Source: a virus
IMG/VR virus record: IMGVR_UViG_3300025652_000456
Coordinates: 1 to 26,338 of that record
DNA: 26,338 nucleotides
Reading direction: 5' to 3' (one strand)
Made by a program: the position numbers and the translations under genes. The notes below the pieces were generated by a model, which did no database searches, was not told where the DNA came from, and saw nothing but the letters and a program-made list of their open reading frames with translations. Below are positions 1-9,500 of the stretch, in pieces; the stretch's first letter is position 1; each line of letters begins with the position of its first letter.

Positions 1-209
1 CGGGTTCCGGGGATATAAAGGAAATAGTTTGGAACTTCAACTTGGATTTGGCAGCGGGCGAGTACGTTGAGATGCAGTTAGCAGCGGACAGTACAAACGT
101 TACTTTAGAGGCCGTAGCCCCCGCAACTCCACATCCGGGCGTAACATCTGCTGTAGTAACAATTAACTTTATTTCCGCACTCCCCGAAGTGCGACCAACA
201 CCTCCGTAG
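1..209 (+). CDS. C-terminal part of a probable virion protein (5' end outside window)
   Basis: An open frame enters from the left edge (first full codon at base 3) and stops at TAG 207-209, giving about 68 residues. The reading alternates hydrophobic and polar residues in short beta-strand-like runs, such as GEYVEMQLAADS followed by VTINFISALPEV. This is the pattern of the last strands of C1q/TNF-like jelly-roll domains that often close phage tail or decoration proteins; that match is from memory of the family, not a search. The next gene starts 7 bp downstream on the same strand, so it belongs to the virion operon. The true start, full length and role cannot be seen. It could equally be another beta-rich adhesin or spike tail. 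Confidence 0.6.
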   Translation, partial: GSGDIKEIVWNFNLDLAAGEYVEMQLAADSTNVTLEAVAPATPHPGVTSAVVTINFISALPEVRPTPP

Positions 210-216
210 GTGAGAT

Positions 217-447
217 ATGGATTTAGAGGCCCGACTAGCAGAGTTCAAAGAGCTTAGCCAGTTAGATCAGGCAGGGTGCCTCAACGCTATACCCGACCGT
301 AAGACTAGAGAATTAGTAACAGAGCGTATTTTTGGGGTAGATGGGTGGACTGGTGAAGTGACTCCCGGTGGTATCCTGATAACAAACTCCGTAGCTAACG
401 CAATTAAAGCGCATACAAAAGCCCCTGTGGGCAGTAGGAAGGATTAA
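217..447 (+). CDS. Small hypothetical phage protein, 76 aa
   Basis: An ATG-started frame of 76 codons fits tightly between the upstream partial gene (7-bp gap) and the 1003-aa gene (3-bp gap). The N-terminal half is helical and charged (MDLEARLAEFKELSQLDQAG). The C-terminal half is mixed (GWTGEVTPGGILITNSVANA) and ends in a basic tail. There are no membrane segments, cysteine clusters or catalytic motifs that I recognise. The start is supported by an AGGTGAG-like site just upstream, although the spacing is short. Its position among virion genes suggests a small structural or assembly protein, but that is inference from location only. Confidence 0.7.
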   Translation: MDLEARLAEFKELSQLDQAGCLNAIPDRKTRELVTERIFGVDGWTGEVTPGGILITNSVANAIKAHTKAPVGSRKD

Positions 448-450
448 GAT

Positions 451-3400
451 ATGTCTACCTCATATAACCGCGACGCCTTTAGCGATTTGATGGAACAACT
501 ACGCATGCAAGGTACGCCTATGGGTGAGACAAACGCCCGAGGCAAATCTTCAATAGGTACCGTGGCTACCCCGACGAAGGGTGGGGGTTCTGCTACTAAT
601 GCTAGCGGAGCTGCCGGAGGCGATGACTTCTTTACGAACCTTGTAAATGCGGTTCAAACAAATCAGGCTTTAACTGCCGCTGCTCAAACTCCCGGTTCTT
701 CTTACCCCGGTTTTAGTGTTGGTGATATAGACTCTACAGCTTACATGCCCGCTACAGGGATGGAGGGCACAACAGGTCAAACGGGCATAACCACAGGGTT
801 TTCTAGCGATGTTTTTGGGAATAGCCAGTTTCAACAACCCGTTAACTTCGCTGGGGCTAGTAATGCCTTAGACACCGTATATATGAGTGACGTGTTTGGC
901 GCCGATTCACCTTTGGTTACCGATTTGTCTGGGGGTGTGGGTTCTTTTTACGGTCCCGACAAGCTGTATCCGGGAGATGTAGGGGCGGGGTACGACCCGG
1001 ATGCCTACTGGGCTTCGCAAGGTGTAAGTAAGAACCCAATTACTGGAAAAATTATAGACATTAGTAAGTACAATGTAACCGGTGGTGAACCCACTTCAAG
1101 CACCGCTGGGCAAGCAGCCGCCCCTACTGGAACGGATCAAGTTACTGTTACAGGGCAACGTGGAACTGGAATATCAGGGGTGCTTCCTTCTGCGGGCGTA
1201 ACTGCTATAGATGTAACTGGAAAACGCACTGACGACGAAACAGTAGTGGGTGGCGGACCGACCGTAAGCACCTTACCTGCGGGAGATGATATAACCGCTA
1301 TAGATGTAATCGGCCAACGCACTGATGACAAAGAGGAAGAAACTACGTTTTTTAACACTGCGCTTAATACTATAAGTACTGTTTCTGGTGTACCCCTAGA
1401 TAAGGTATACGAAGTAGTTACTACAGCAGAAAAACCGAAAGACTTAATCCTTAATGCCCTTGATTCCTTGGGCATAACCTTACCTGAATTTAACCTTGAC
1501 TTGGGCACTACTGGAGAAACATTTGAAGTTCTACCTGAAAACTTATTGCCGGGGTATTTTGATCCCGCAGTAACCGACGGCTCGGGCATGAACGACAACA
1601 CTACAGCAGGCACAGGCGGAGGAGATGGTCGCTCTATACCCCAACGTACGGCTATACGCAGCGTAGTACCGGGAACTTATGATCCTAATCGACGTGCAGG
1701 TAGTGGGGGGCAGAGGTACTTTAGCGATGTGCAGTACGTCCCCAATGTAGCTGACCCTGCGGCTCAAAGAACGGCTAACCTTGCAGCACAAGCACAGAGA
1801 AACACACAAGCTATGGATTTGGCGTTAGCTAATGCACGTAACCCTGCTCGTCAAGCAGCTCCGGGGGCTACGGACGTTTCTTTGGAAAATCGTGTTGCGG
1901 CATTACTGGGTCAGACACCGACTAGTCAAGTGGGTGCAGGTTTAGCTCCTACTGCGCAGACTACAGGTACAGCAGTTAACCCCAACGCAGCTTTAGAAGA
2001 GCTAGTACAAACGCTTATAGCTGGGCCTGCGGCTACAGGTACAACTACCGGAACAACGGGTGCAACTACCGGAACAACGGGTGCAACTACCGGAACAACG
2101 GGTGCAACTACCGGAACAACGGGTGCAACTACCGGCACAACAGGTACAGCAACTACGGGCAGCACGTCGCCATACACCTACACTTCAGAGTCTTTATTCC
2201 AAGGTATCGACCCTAGTGACGGGTTTGACGAAACAGAAATAGGTCGCGTTGCAGCTCTTATGAACCAAAACTACACCGATGCGGGTCAGGTTAGTGAGTT
2301 TTTCAACATGAGTCCGGAAGATGTAAACCGATACCTTGGTGACTACAATAAGCGTACTGAGCTAATAAAAGACCTAGGTTTAACCGAAGGACAACAAGGG
2401 TTTACTTTTGACCAGCTAAGTAAGATTGGCGCTAGTGGGTTAGAGAACCAATACCTAGCGGATACTTTTGGGGTAGACGCTGATGCTCTACAACGTGCGG
2501 TTGGCGGGGCTAGTACTATTACTGGCTTGGATTCTGCTAACGGTTTGAGCTTAGATCAGCAGGGTACAATAGCAGGCTTGTTAGAGTCCGGCGACGTTTC
2601 AGTAAACAATGTTGCCAAGTTGTACGGCATATCTCCCGACGAAGTCCAATCTGGATACAGCACCTACAAGAACACTGTGGCGCAGAACGCAGTTAACGAA
2701 ACAATTGACAGTGGAGACTTTGACGCCATTGCAGAGTTAGTTACTTCGAATAAAGCCGGTATTAGTGATGTAGCGAGCAGGCAGGGTACTGAAGGTATGG
2801 ACGTTGTAGAACAGCTACTACGTGGGGGCTATGAAACTCCAGCGCAAATGGCAGCACGCCTAGCCCCTGCGAACGAGGGACTTACTGAAGTTGACCTAGT
2901 TGCTAACCTGTTAAATACAGGCCGGGCAAAGCCGGAAGAAGTAGCCTCATACTACAGAAACACAGACCCTGAGCAGTTTGCGGACTTAACAGCGCAAGGC
3001 GTAGAACAATACTTAGCTGACATAAACAAACAAAATACTACCGATTACCTTAAGGGGCTATCTGATGAAGAAGTAGGAGCGTTGATAAACTCAGGTGAGC
3101 TAGATATAGGGGAAGCAGTAAAGTTTTATCAAGACAGATACCCCGGTCTTACCTTAGCCGACGCGCAAGCGTCCATGAAAGCTATGGGGTATGCCCAAGG
3201 CGGCAACGTTCAAGGCTACTACTTAGGTGGTCCAACAGATGGTATGGCGGACCAAATTCCTGCTACAATCAACAACATGCAGCCAGCAGCGCTAAGTGAC
3301 GGGGAGTTTGTAATTCCTGCCGATGTAGTAAGCCACTTAGGCAACGGCAACTCCGAGTCTGGAGCAAAAGAATTATACGGAATGATGGACCGGATACGTG

Positions 3401-3462
3401 AAGACCGTACCGGCACTACCAAACAAGGGCGTCAAATTGACCCCAACAAATACTTAGCGTGA
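451..3462 (+). CDS. Repeat-rich putative virion protein, 1003 aa
   Basis: This long protein sits in the virion block, with an AGGAAGGA ribosome site 7-8 bp before its ATG. Residues 1-400 are Gly/Ser/Thr-rich and carry a twice-repeated AIDVxGxRTDD unit at about 250-290. Residues 531-565 are a Thr/Gly tandem repeat encoded by 21-bp DNA units. From about 597 to 905 there is a run of degenerate helical units of roughly 50-60 residues. They share a pattern of 'I..LL.SG..s..eVA.fY.isp.eV...l', clearest near 597, 700, 810 and 870. The C-terminus has a Gly-rich stretch (YAQGGNVQGYYLGG) followed by LSDGEFVIPADVVSHLGNG, a closing segment I recognise from many phage structural proteins. No catalytic motif is seen. 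Tail, internal or ejected protein are all possible. Confidence 0.8.
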   Translation: MSTSYNRDAFSDLMEQLRMQGTPMGETNARGKSSIGTVATPTKGGGSATNASGAAGGDDFFTNLVNAVQTNQALTAAAQTPGSSYPGFSVGDIDSTAYMPATGMEGTTGQTGITTGFSSDVFGNSQFQQPVNFAGASNALDTVYMSDVFGADSPLVTDLSGGVGSFYGPDKLYPGDVGAGYDPDAYWASQGVSKNPITGKIIDISKYNVTGGEPTSSTAGQAAAPTGTDQVTVTGQRGTGISGVLPSAGVTAIDVTGKRTDDETVVGGGPTVSTLPAGDDITAIDVIGQRTDDKEEETTFFNTALNTISTVSGVPLDKVYEVVTTAEKPKDLILNALDSLGITLPEFNLDLGTTGETFEVLPENLLPGYFDPAVTDGSGMNDNTTAGTGGGDGRSIPQRTAIRSVVPGTYDPNRRAGSGGQRYFSDVQYVPNVADPAAQRTANLAAQAQRNTQAMDLALANARNPARQAAPGATDVSLENRVAALLGQTPTSQVGAGLAPTAQTTGTAVNPNAALEELVQTLIAGPAATGTTTGTTGATTGTTGATTGTTGATTGTTGATTGTTGTATTGSTSPYTYTSESLFQGIDPSDGFDETEIGRVAALMNQNYTDAGQVSEFFNMSPEDVNRYLGDYNKRTELIKDLGLTEGQQGFTFDQLSKIGASGLENQYLADTFGVDADALQRAVGGASTITGLDSANGLSLDQQGTIAGLLESGDVSVNNVAKLYGISPDEVQSGYSTYKNTVAQNAVNETIDSGDFDAIAELVTSNKAGISDVASRQGTEGMDVVEQLLRGGYETPAQMAARLAPANEGLTEVDLVANLLNTGRAKPEEVASYYRNTDPEQFADLTAQGVEQYLADINKQNTTDYLKGLSDEEVGALINSGELDIGEAVKFYQDRYPGLTLADAQASMKAMGYAQGGNVQGYYLGGPTDGMADQIPATINNMQPAALSDGEFVIPADVVSHLGNGNSESGAKELYGMMDRIREDRTGTTKQGRQIDPNKYLA
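2042..2146 (+). repeat. 21-bp tandem repeat, five copies, in frame
   Basis: The core CAACTACCGG recurs at 2042, 2063, 2084, 2105 and 2126, an exact 21-bp period. The first four units are identical and the last is diverged. Each unit encodes seven residues (TTGTTGA), making a Thr/Gly linker between the disordered N-terminal half and the helical C-terminal half of the 1003-aa protein. Because the period is a multiple of three, copy-number change would alter linker length without a frameshift. Confidence 0.95.
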
Positions 3463-3472
3463 GGACACGACT

Positions 3473-4339
3473 ATGCCTGATCCTATAGGTCAACCGGCTA
3501 CTACCACAGAATCCCTATCTAGTTGGGCAGCGCCGTATGTAACGGATATGTTGGGTAAAGGGCAAGCGCTCTCCAACATGCCTTTCACTGCGTATACAGG
3601 GCCTTTAACTGCGGGGCAATCGCCGCTTCAAACTCAGGCGTTCCAAGGGCTGTCAGGGCTTAATATCCCAACTAAGCAGCAGATGACGTACAACCCGATG
3701 TCTTTTACAGGCGCAGGGTATGCTGCACCTACTGCACAACAGGCAGCGGCAGGTGAAATGGGGGCGTATACTCCGGCTTCGGGTAATGTCGTGCAACAGT
3801 ACATGACACCCTATTTAGAGGCTGCGTTACAACCTCAGTACGATGCGGCCACACGCCAAGCGCTAATAGCACAGCAAGCACTACAAAGTCAGTATGGTAA
3901 AGCCGGTGCTTATGGTGGTTCTCGTCAAGCCGTAGCAGATGCAGAGCTAGCTCGTGGTGCGTTAGATCGCATGGCAGGTATTACCGGTACTGGCTATCAA
4001 CAAGCGTTTACCCAAGCCCAGAATCAATTTAATACCGAGCAGCAACGTCAGATGGCGGCAGCAAATCAAGCTCAACAATTTGGGCTACAAGCACTAGGTG
4101 CGCAAGGTGCGGGTGGTGCGGCTCAGCGTGGTATTGAAGGCGAAGGAGTTGCAGCAGACTACGCGCAGTTTAGAGAAGAGCGAGACTACCCACAGCAGCA
4201 GACTTTATACCAACAGCAGTTGTTGCAGGGCTTACCCATCGGGCAGAAAGATACAAGTTACGTAGAGCCTAGTAGCGCCTCCGGTGCATTTGGCATTTTA
4301 GGAACACTTGCTGAAATATACAAAAAGTTTGCGGAGTAG
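3473..4339 (+). CDS. Putative virion-associated protein, Gln/Ala-rich, 288 aa
   Basis: The frame starts 10 bp after the 1003-aa gene. GAGGA overlaps the upstream stop codon and serves as ribosome site. The N-terminus (PYVTDMLGKGQALSNMPFT, then YTGPLTAGQSPLQTQAFQGL) matches a segment I recall from uncharacterised proteins in environmental phage structural modules. The middle and C-terminal parts are very rich in Gln and Ala, predicted long helices (about residues 85-250), including YGKAGAYGGSRQAVADAELARG. There is no signal peptide, membrane segment or enzyme motif. Position and composition suggest a helical internal or tail protein, but no function is established. Confidence 0.75.
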   Translation: MPDPIGQPATTTESLSSWAAPYVTDMLGKGQALSNMPFTAYTGPLTAGQSPLQTQAFQGLSGLNIPTKQQMTYNPMSFTGAGYAAPTAQQAAAGEMGAYTPASGNVVQQYMTPYLEAALQPQYDAATRQALIAQQALQSQYGKAGAYGGSRQAVADAELARGALDRMAGITGTGYQQAFTQAQNQFNTEQQRQMAAANQAQQFGLQALGAQGAGGAAQRGIEGEGVAADYAQFREERDYPQQQTLYQQQLLQGLPIGQKDTSYVEPSSASGAFGILGTLAEIYKKFAE

Positions 4340-4344
4340 CAAAA

Positions 4345-6546
4345 ATGAACTACGGAATTGGTAATAACATCATACCGCCTGAACTTCAGTATGCGTTTGA
4401 TTTGCAGGAACAGGCTAAGATGCAGGCCGCTATGGACCGTCAACAGGCTATGAACCCTCAACCGGCTGTGCCTGCTAATAATGTAGTGTCTCAGCTTGAG
4501 GCGGGTTTATCTTCAGCTCCGGCGCCTAACATGCAGTTCGCTAGTGGTGGCATCGTGGGTTATGCGCAAGGTGGTATGCCCCAACAGTCTGCACCTGTGT
4601 CTGCACCTGCCTCCCAGTTAGACCCAGAACTCATAGCCTTTATAAAAGCGCTAGCCGCAATACAAAAGGAAGAAGAAACTTCGTTCCCTGAAGAGCGAGA
4701 CTTAATCGAGCAAAAGCGTAATCTGTTGTTGCAGAATACCAGCCCTAGAATTAAGCAAATGTATTCTGATCTGGATACCGTCCCTACTTTTAAAAAGGGC
4801 GGTAGGGTAAGTCTCGAAGACGTTATGAGTGACCCAGAAAACAGTGCGGGTATCCGTGCCATAATGGCTTCGCTTGCTCAAGCAGGTCGAGACATAGCTG
4901 AGTTTACTGGTGACGAAATACTTGCAATGTTAGGTAGCCCTGTTGCCCGTGGACAAAATGATGTGATGCAACAGGTAGGCCGTGGCGTAATGGGTATGGC
5001 AGAAGATGCCTTCCCTAGTGATACTAGAAATGCGGCTAGAGATTTTAACCGAGAAGGTTTGCAGGCTCTTAATAATCGTGATCTAGGCCCTTCAGTTGTA
5101 GAAAGAATGGCTGAAGTTGGTAGGGCAATGCCGGGTAGTAACCTAGGCGACAGACCCGTTAGAGATGCTATGGCTGAAGGTATTGCCAGCATGGCCCCCG
5201 GAGGTACAGGCACCAATGTAAGCCCCGGTTTAGCCGCAGCACAACGCCGTCGTGATCTACGAAATGCTAATACGGGTACTGGTTCTGGATTACCCCAAGC
5301 TACTTCTATGTCTCAAGCAGATATGGACGCCCGTGAACTTGGTCTAGAATCTGGACGTGGGGGTTTGGGAGCGTTGCTCTCCAATATGTTTAAAGGTTCC
5401 CCGCAAGCACTGAGTAACAGAGAGACTTTTAATACTAGAGTTAACGAAGTAGAGCAAAGCCGAGCAGACGAGGACTACAACGCTGCAAGAGAAGAAGCCT
5501 TCAACAAAGTTAGAGAGTATTCAAACATACCTTCTACAGATGATGGCGCTTTGACCTCAGCAGAAGTTAGCAGAATAAATGAAAAACTTAATAGGAATAA
5601 CGCTCCTACTGACGGCAGATCACTTTATGAGCGAACTAAAGGATACATGCCAGACTTTGGTAATATTATTTCTAACATAACGGGTGGCGATTCCGAAGCG
5701 GCAGCGCAAGTAGCCCCTACTGCAACACCAAGACTAAACGATACAAGTGCTGAACTATACGAAAGCAGACGCGCAAGTGCGCCTAGTGTAAGAGGTGGAG
5801 ACTTAGACATCTCGCGTGAACAGGCTTTTGCTGATATGTTCCCTAATGCACAAGCGTCGGTAGATGACTTAGCCCGTAGAAAAGAAGGTATGCGTGCAGC
5901 ATTCCCCAACGCTCAAGCTGAAGCAGATAGGTACGGGGAGTACAGAAAGACTAACCCCCGCCAACAACCTAAGACCGGTATATCTGGTATTTTAGATAAA
6001 GTTGCGGACGTAGCGACTATTCTTGGTCGAGGAGCCGGTGCCTCTAAAGGGTACGAAGGTGCTAAAATTGTTCAAGAATCACAACGTGCACGCGAAGCGC
6101 AGGCTAAGTTGGACCAAGACAAGTTGCTTAAGTTGTTGCAGTTCGAGCAAGAAGACCGCAGAATAGCTAACGTGCGAAACACGGACCAAGAGCGCTATGT
6201 CCGAGACTATGTACAAAGCCAACGCGATTCAGGCGAAACAGCTAAGACAGATGCGCAGTTACGAGCAGAAGCTGTAAACTTGTTTAGAACTATGAGTCCT
6301 GCATACACGGCAGGGGCTAAAATCCCTCAGCTAATTGAAGAGGCGTATCAAGCTTCGATAGGGTTCGGAGGCGATTTCTTCCCAGACCTTATGCAAGCAA
6401 GAACGCCAGAAGAAAAAGAAGCCGTTCGTAGGAAGGCGCGAGCTGAGGCAGAGATGAAGTTTAGTAAACAAGCACCCGCAACTACTACTGCCTCTCCTGT
6501 GGCTACAGGACCACAAGCAGACCTCCAATCGTTTTATCTAAGTTAA
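4345..6546 (+). CDS. Putative virion/tail-region protein, 733 aa
   Basis: ATG is 8 bp after GGAG, which lies inside the end of the previous gene. Near residues 66-80 there is a Gly-rich FASGGIVGYAQGGMPQQ stretch, resembling the YAQGG segment near the C-terminus of the 1003-aa protein. It is followed by a helical charged region (PEERDLIEQKRNLLLQ), then KKGGRVSLEDVMSDPENSAG and a long mixed, probably disordered middle. The last third (about 560-700) is strongly helical and charged (coiled-coil-like, QESQRAREAQAKLDQDKL). No catalytic residues are recognisable. It is co-oriented and tightly spaced with virion genes on both sides, so a structural, chaperone-like or ejected role is likely but unproven. 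Confidence 0.75.
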   Translation: MNYGIGNNIIPPELQYAFDLQEQAKMQAAMDRQQAMNPQPAVPANNVVSQLEAGLSSAPAPNMQFASGGIVGYAQGGMPQQSAPVSAPASQLDPELIAFIKALAAIQKEEETSFPEERDLIEQKRNLLLQNTSPRIKQMYSDLDTVPTFKKGGRVSLEDVMSDPENSAGIRAIMASLAQAGRDIAEFTGDEILAMLGSPVARGQNDVMQQVGRGVMGMAEDAFPSDTRNAARDFNREGLQALNNRDLGPSVVERMAEVGRAMPGSNLGDRPVRDAMAEGIASMAPGGTGTNVSPGLAAAQRRRDLRNANTGTGSGLPQATSMSQADMDARELGLESGRGGLGALLSNMFKGSPQALSNRETFNTRVNEVEQSRADEDYNAAREEAFNKVREYSNIPSTDDGALTSAEVSRINEKLNRNNAPTDGRSLYERTKGYMPDFGNIISNITGGDSEAAAQVAPTATPRLNDTSAELYESRRASAPSVRGGDLDISREQAFADMFPNAQASVDDLARRKEGMRAAFPNAQAEADRYGEYRKTNPRQQPKTGISGILDKVADVATILGRGAGASKGYEGAKIVQESQRAREAQAKLDQDKLLKLLQFEQEDRRIANVRNTDQERYVRDYVQSQRDSGETAKTDAQLRAEAVNLFRTMSPAYTAGAKIPQLIEEAYQASIGFGGDFFPDLMQARTPEEKEAVRRKARAEAEMKFSKQAPATTTASPVATGPQADLQSFYLS

Positions 6547-6558
6547 CAGGATACCCTT

Positions 6559-9500
6559 ATGGCTTTTGATTATGCAGGTGCTAAGAGTGCAGGGTATTCC
6601 GACGAAGAGATAGCAGGGTTTCTAGCTAAGCAACATAACTTTGACTTAGCTGGTGCTATTTCTTCGGGCTATAGTTATGCCGATGTTGCGCCGTTTCTAA
6701 GCGGTAACCCCGCACCTGTAGAAGATCAATCATTCCTTCGTAGTGTAGCCGATGTACCTCTTCAAGCAGCTAAAGGTGCGACCTATGGCGTGCGCGCTAT
6801 TACTGAAGCTTTTGGTGCAGATAACGAGCTATCTCAAAGCCTCCGTGGCGTCGAAGATTATGTAGACAGCCTTCTTTCCGCGCAGTCTAAAGCGGATAGT
6901 GCCGAAATTGCTCGCATACAAAAAGAGGCGGAAGACGCCGGTGCTTGGGAACAAGTAAAAGCTGCGGTAAAAGGTATCTCTATAGCTCCTATTGATTTCA
7001 TGGCGAACGCGGTAGGCACCGTAATCCCTGCGGCTGCGGCTGGTTTGGCGGCTACACTTGCGGCCCCTGTAGTGGGTTTAGGTGCGGCTACTGCGGCTAC
7101 TGTAGCGGGTGTTGGTACTGGTGCTGTTATGGGCGCGGGTATTGGCAAAGGCGCTATTTACGACGCAGTTAAAGACGAAATGCTTAAGCAAGGTTTAACC
7201 GAAGAGCAGGCCGAGTCTGCCGCGGACGAAGCTCAAAGCTATAGCGGAGAAAACTTAGACCAGATAGCCCTATCTACAGCACTAGGTGCTTGGGCAGCAA
7301 AGTCAGGACTAGAACCCGCGTTAGCCCGCATGGTATCTACCAAGGCCGCTGAAGGCGTGGCTAAGAAAGGTATCCTCAAAGGTGCCGTTAGCGGTGCAGT
7401 TACTGAAGCAATTCCAGAAGCAGCGCAAGGCGGTCAAGAACAACTCGCTAGAAACATTGCCCTACAGCGTGAAGGTGTCGACGTGCCTACCATGCGGGGT
7501 GTAGTTGGTGCCGGTACGCTAGAAGGATTAGCCGGAGGTATGGCAGGTGCTGGTGTGGGTGGCGTTACTAACCGCGGAGTAACCGAAGAGGGCGCATTAA
7601 CTACAGCCGAGTTAGAGCAAGTAGCTCCTGCTGAAGCCGCACCAGTTTCAACCGTTGACGTGACTGCTGATGTGGGCGATAGAGACCTCACAGATGAAGA
7701 GCTAGCCGCCGTTCTTGACGCAGGTCCAGTAGACCTAGCCGATGAGGCAGAAGTTGAAGCAGCAGTTGCCCCAGAACAAGCCCAAGCCCAAGCCCAAGCC
7801 CAAGCCCAAGCCCAAGCCCAAGCCCAAGCCCAAGCCCCAGCACCAATGGACGAAGCTCCTGAACTTAGTGACGTTGAAGTGGAGCAAATGCTAGCTGCCG
7901 CGGCCGATGCAGAAGCAGCCGGAGAAGTAACCGAAGAAGTAACCGAAGAAGCATCGAAGGTAACCCCTACTACAGTGTCTTCTGCATTGTTCGATGCTTT
8001 GCGTGTACCGAAAAACGCAGGCGTAAGAAAGAACTCAAACCTAGAGGGTATGTCTTTAAGCGACCCTCAAGTAGTCACCGCGTTAGAAGCAGCGACGAAC
8101 GACCCAAAAATGCCTACGACGGCAACCAGAAATATAAACAACCTGCTAAAAGGCAATGTTCCTGTTGTTGGAGCCGCCCCTGAAACTGCACCTGTTGAGA
8201 GTCCTATAACCGTCGATGGAAGCGCGGCCACATTCAACACCCCTAGTGGAACAACCACCGTTAAAATGGATACCGCCGAGCAGGCGCTAGAAACCGCTGA
8301 AAAGTTGCAAGTAAAAGCCGCGCCCCCAGTAAAAGTTAAAACAAACGGACTAAAAGCGCAGGGTAAACAGGTAACTAAACCGCGGAAGCCTAGAGTTCAA
8401 TCTGGTAAAACAGACGAAGAGAAGAGGGCGACTAAGAACGAGCAGGCTAGGTCTAACAAAGAACAACGCACTGCGGCTACAAAAGCGCTTGGGGTTTTAA
8501 ACCTTACGCTCGATGAATGGTTTGCCGCTCTCGGAGCCACTACAGATGCAGAAAAGCAGGCTGCGGCTACTGTTATTCAAGGCGCACGAGACAATGCGCT
8601 AGCCAATGCTTACCGTGTACGCAACAACCCTGTAAACAAATCTCGTAAGAAAGTGCTCGAAGTTGCTGACGAAGCAATAAACAACGCGCAGATAGACCCC
8701 GAAGAACGTGCACGAGCGGAAACCACTGCTAAGAAGAGTACCGCTATTGTTAAGGCTGAGGGCGTGACAGATGAAGAAGCTGACGCCGAAGACCCCACGT
8801 TCATGGACTTCGAAACTGGACGTGATGCTGTTGAATATATAAAAGAAGCAGGTGATTCCTTCCAGAAGATACTTGCTACCCGCTTGGCCCCGTTACTACG
8901 CGGCGTTAAAGTGGTAGTTGTAGAAGACCCCGAACTAGACATAACTGACCCTGATGCACTTGCTGCGTTTGATGGCGCCCGTGGTTTATACGTAGACGCT
9001 ACCAAGACTATATACCTGTCTGCTGAAAGCGGTTTAAACAACACGGTAGTTCTGCACGAAGCATTGCACGCGGCGACAGTAGCCAAGATTGAAGCTTACC
9101 TGAACAACGCGGGTAAAGGCTTAACAGATAACGAGAAGAAAGCAATCGAAGAGATTATGGCCTTAATGGCTGCGGCTCAAGATCGTTACGCTCAAAGACA
9201 GCAAGCCGGTACGCTAACCCCTGCGTTAGAAAGATTGTTTGAAAACGGTGCCTTCGAAGACGCCCGTGAATTTGTGTCCTACGGTATAACACAGCCAGAA
9301 ATGCAAGAGTTTTTAGGCTCTACCCCCGGCACTAATATTGTTACTAGTATATTTACAGACTTTGTAAACGCCTTGCGTCGCATGTTCAATATACCCACTA
9401 GCATGAGCAATGCGTTCTTAGATTTGGTAGCCGTAACAGATGTCTTACTCGGTGAAGAAACTACCACTATTAGTAGTAGTGCTATTGTAGCTGCGAAAAA

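Noticed and set aside
2042-2146. CRISPR-like direct repeats
   Set aside because: The copies are contiguous with no spacers and are in frame within a protein gene, so this is a tandem coding repeat.
1926-2177. Antisense frame rich in PVVPVVAPVV, and a + frame at 2060-2242 rich in QLPEQRV
   Set aside because: Both are by-products of the 21-bp tandem repeat being open in several frames; neither has a ribosome site or non-repeat coding signal.
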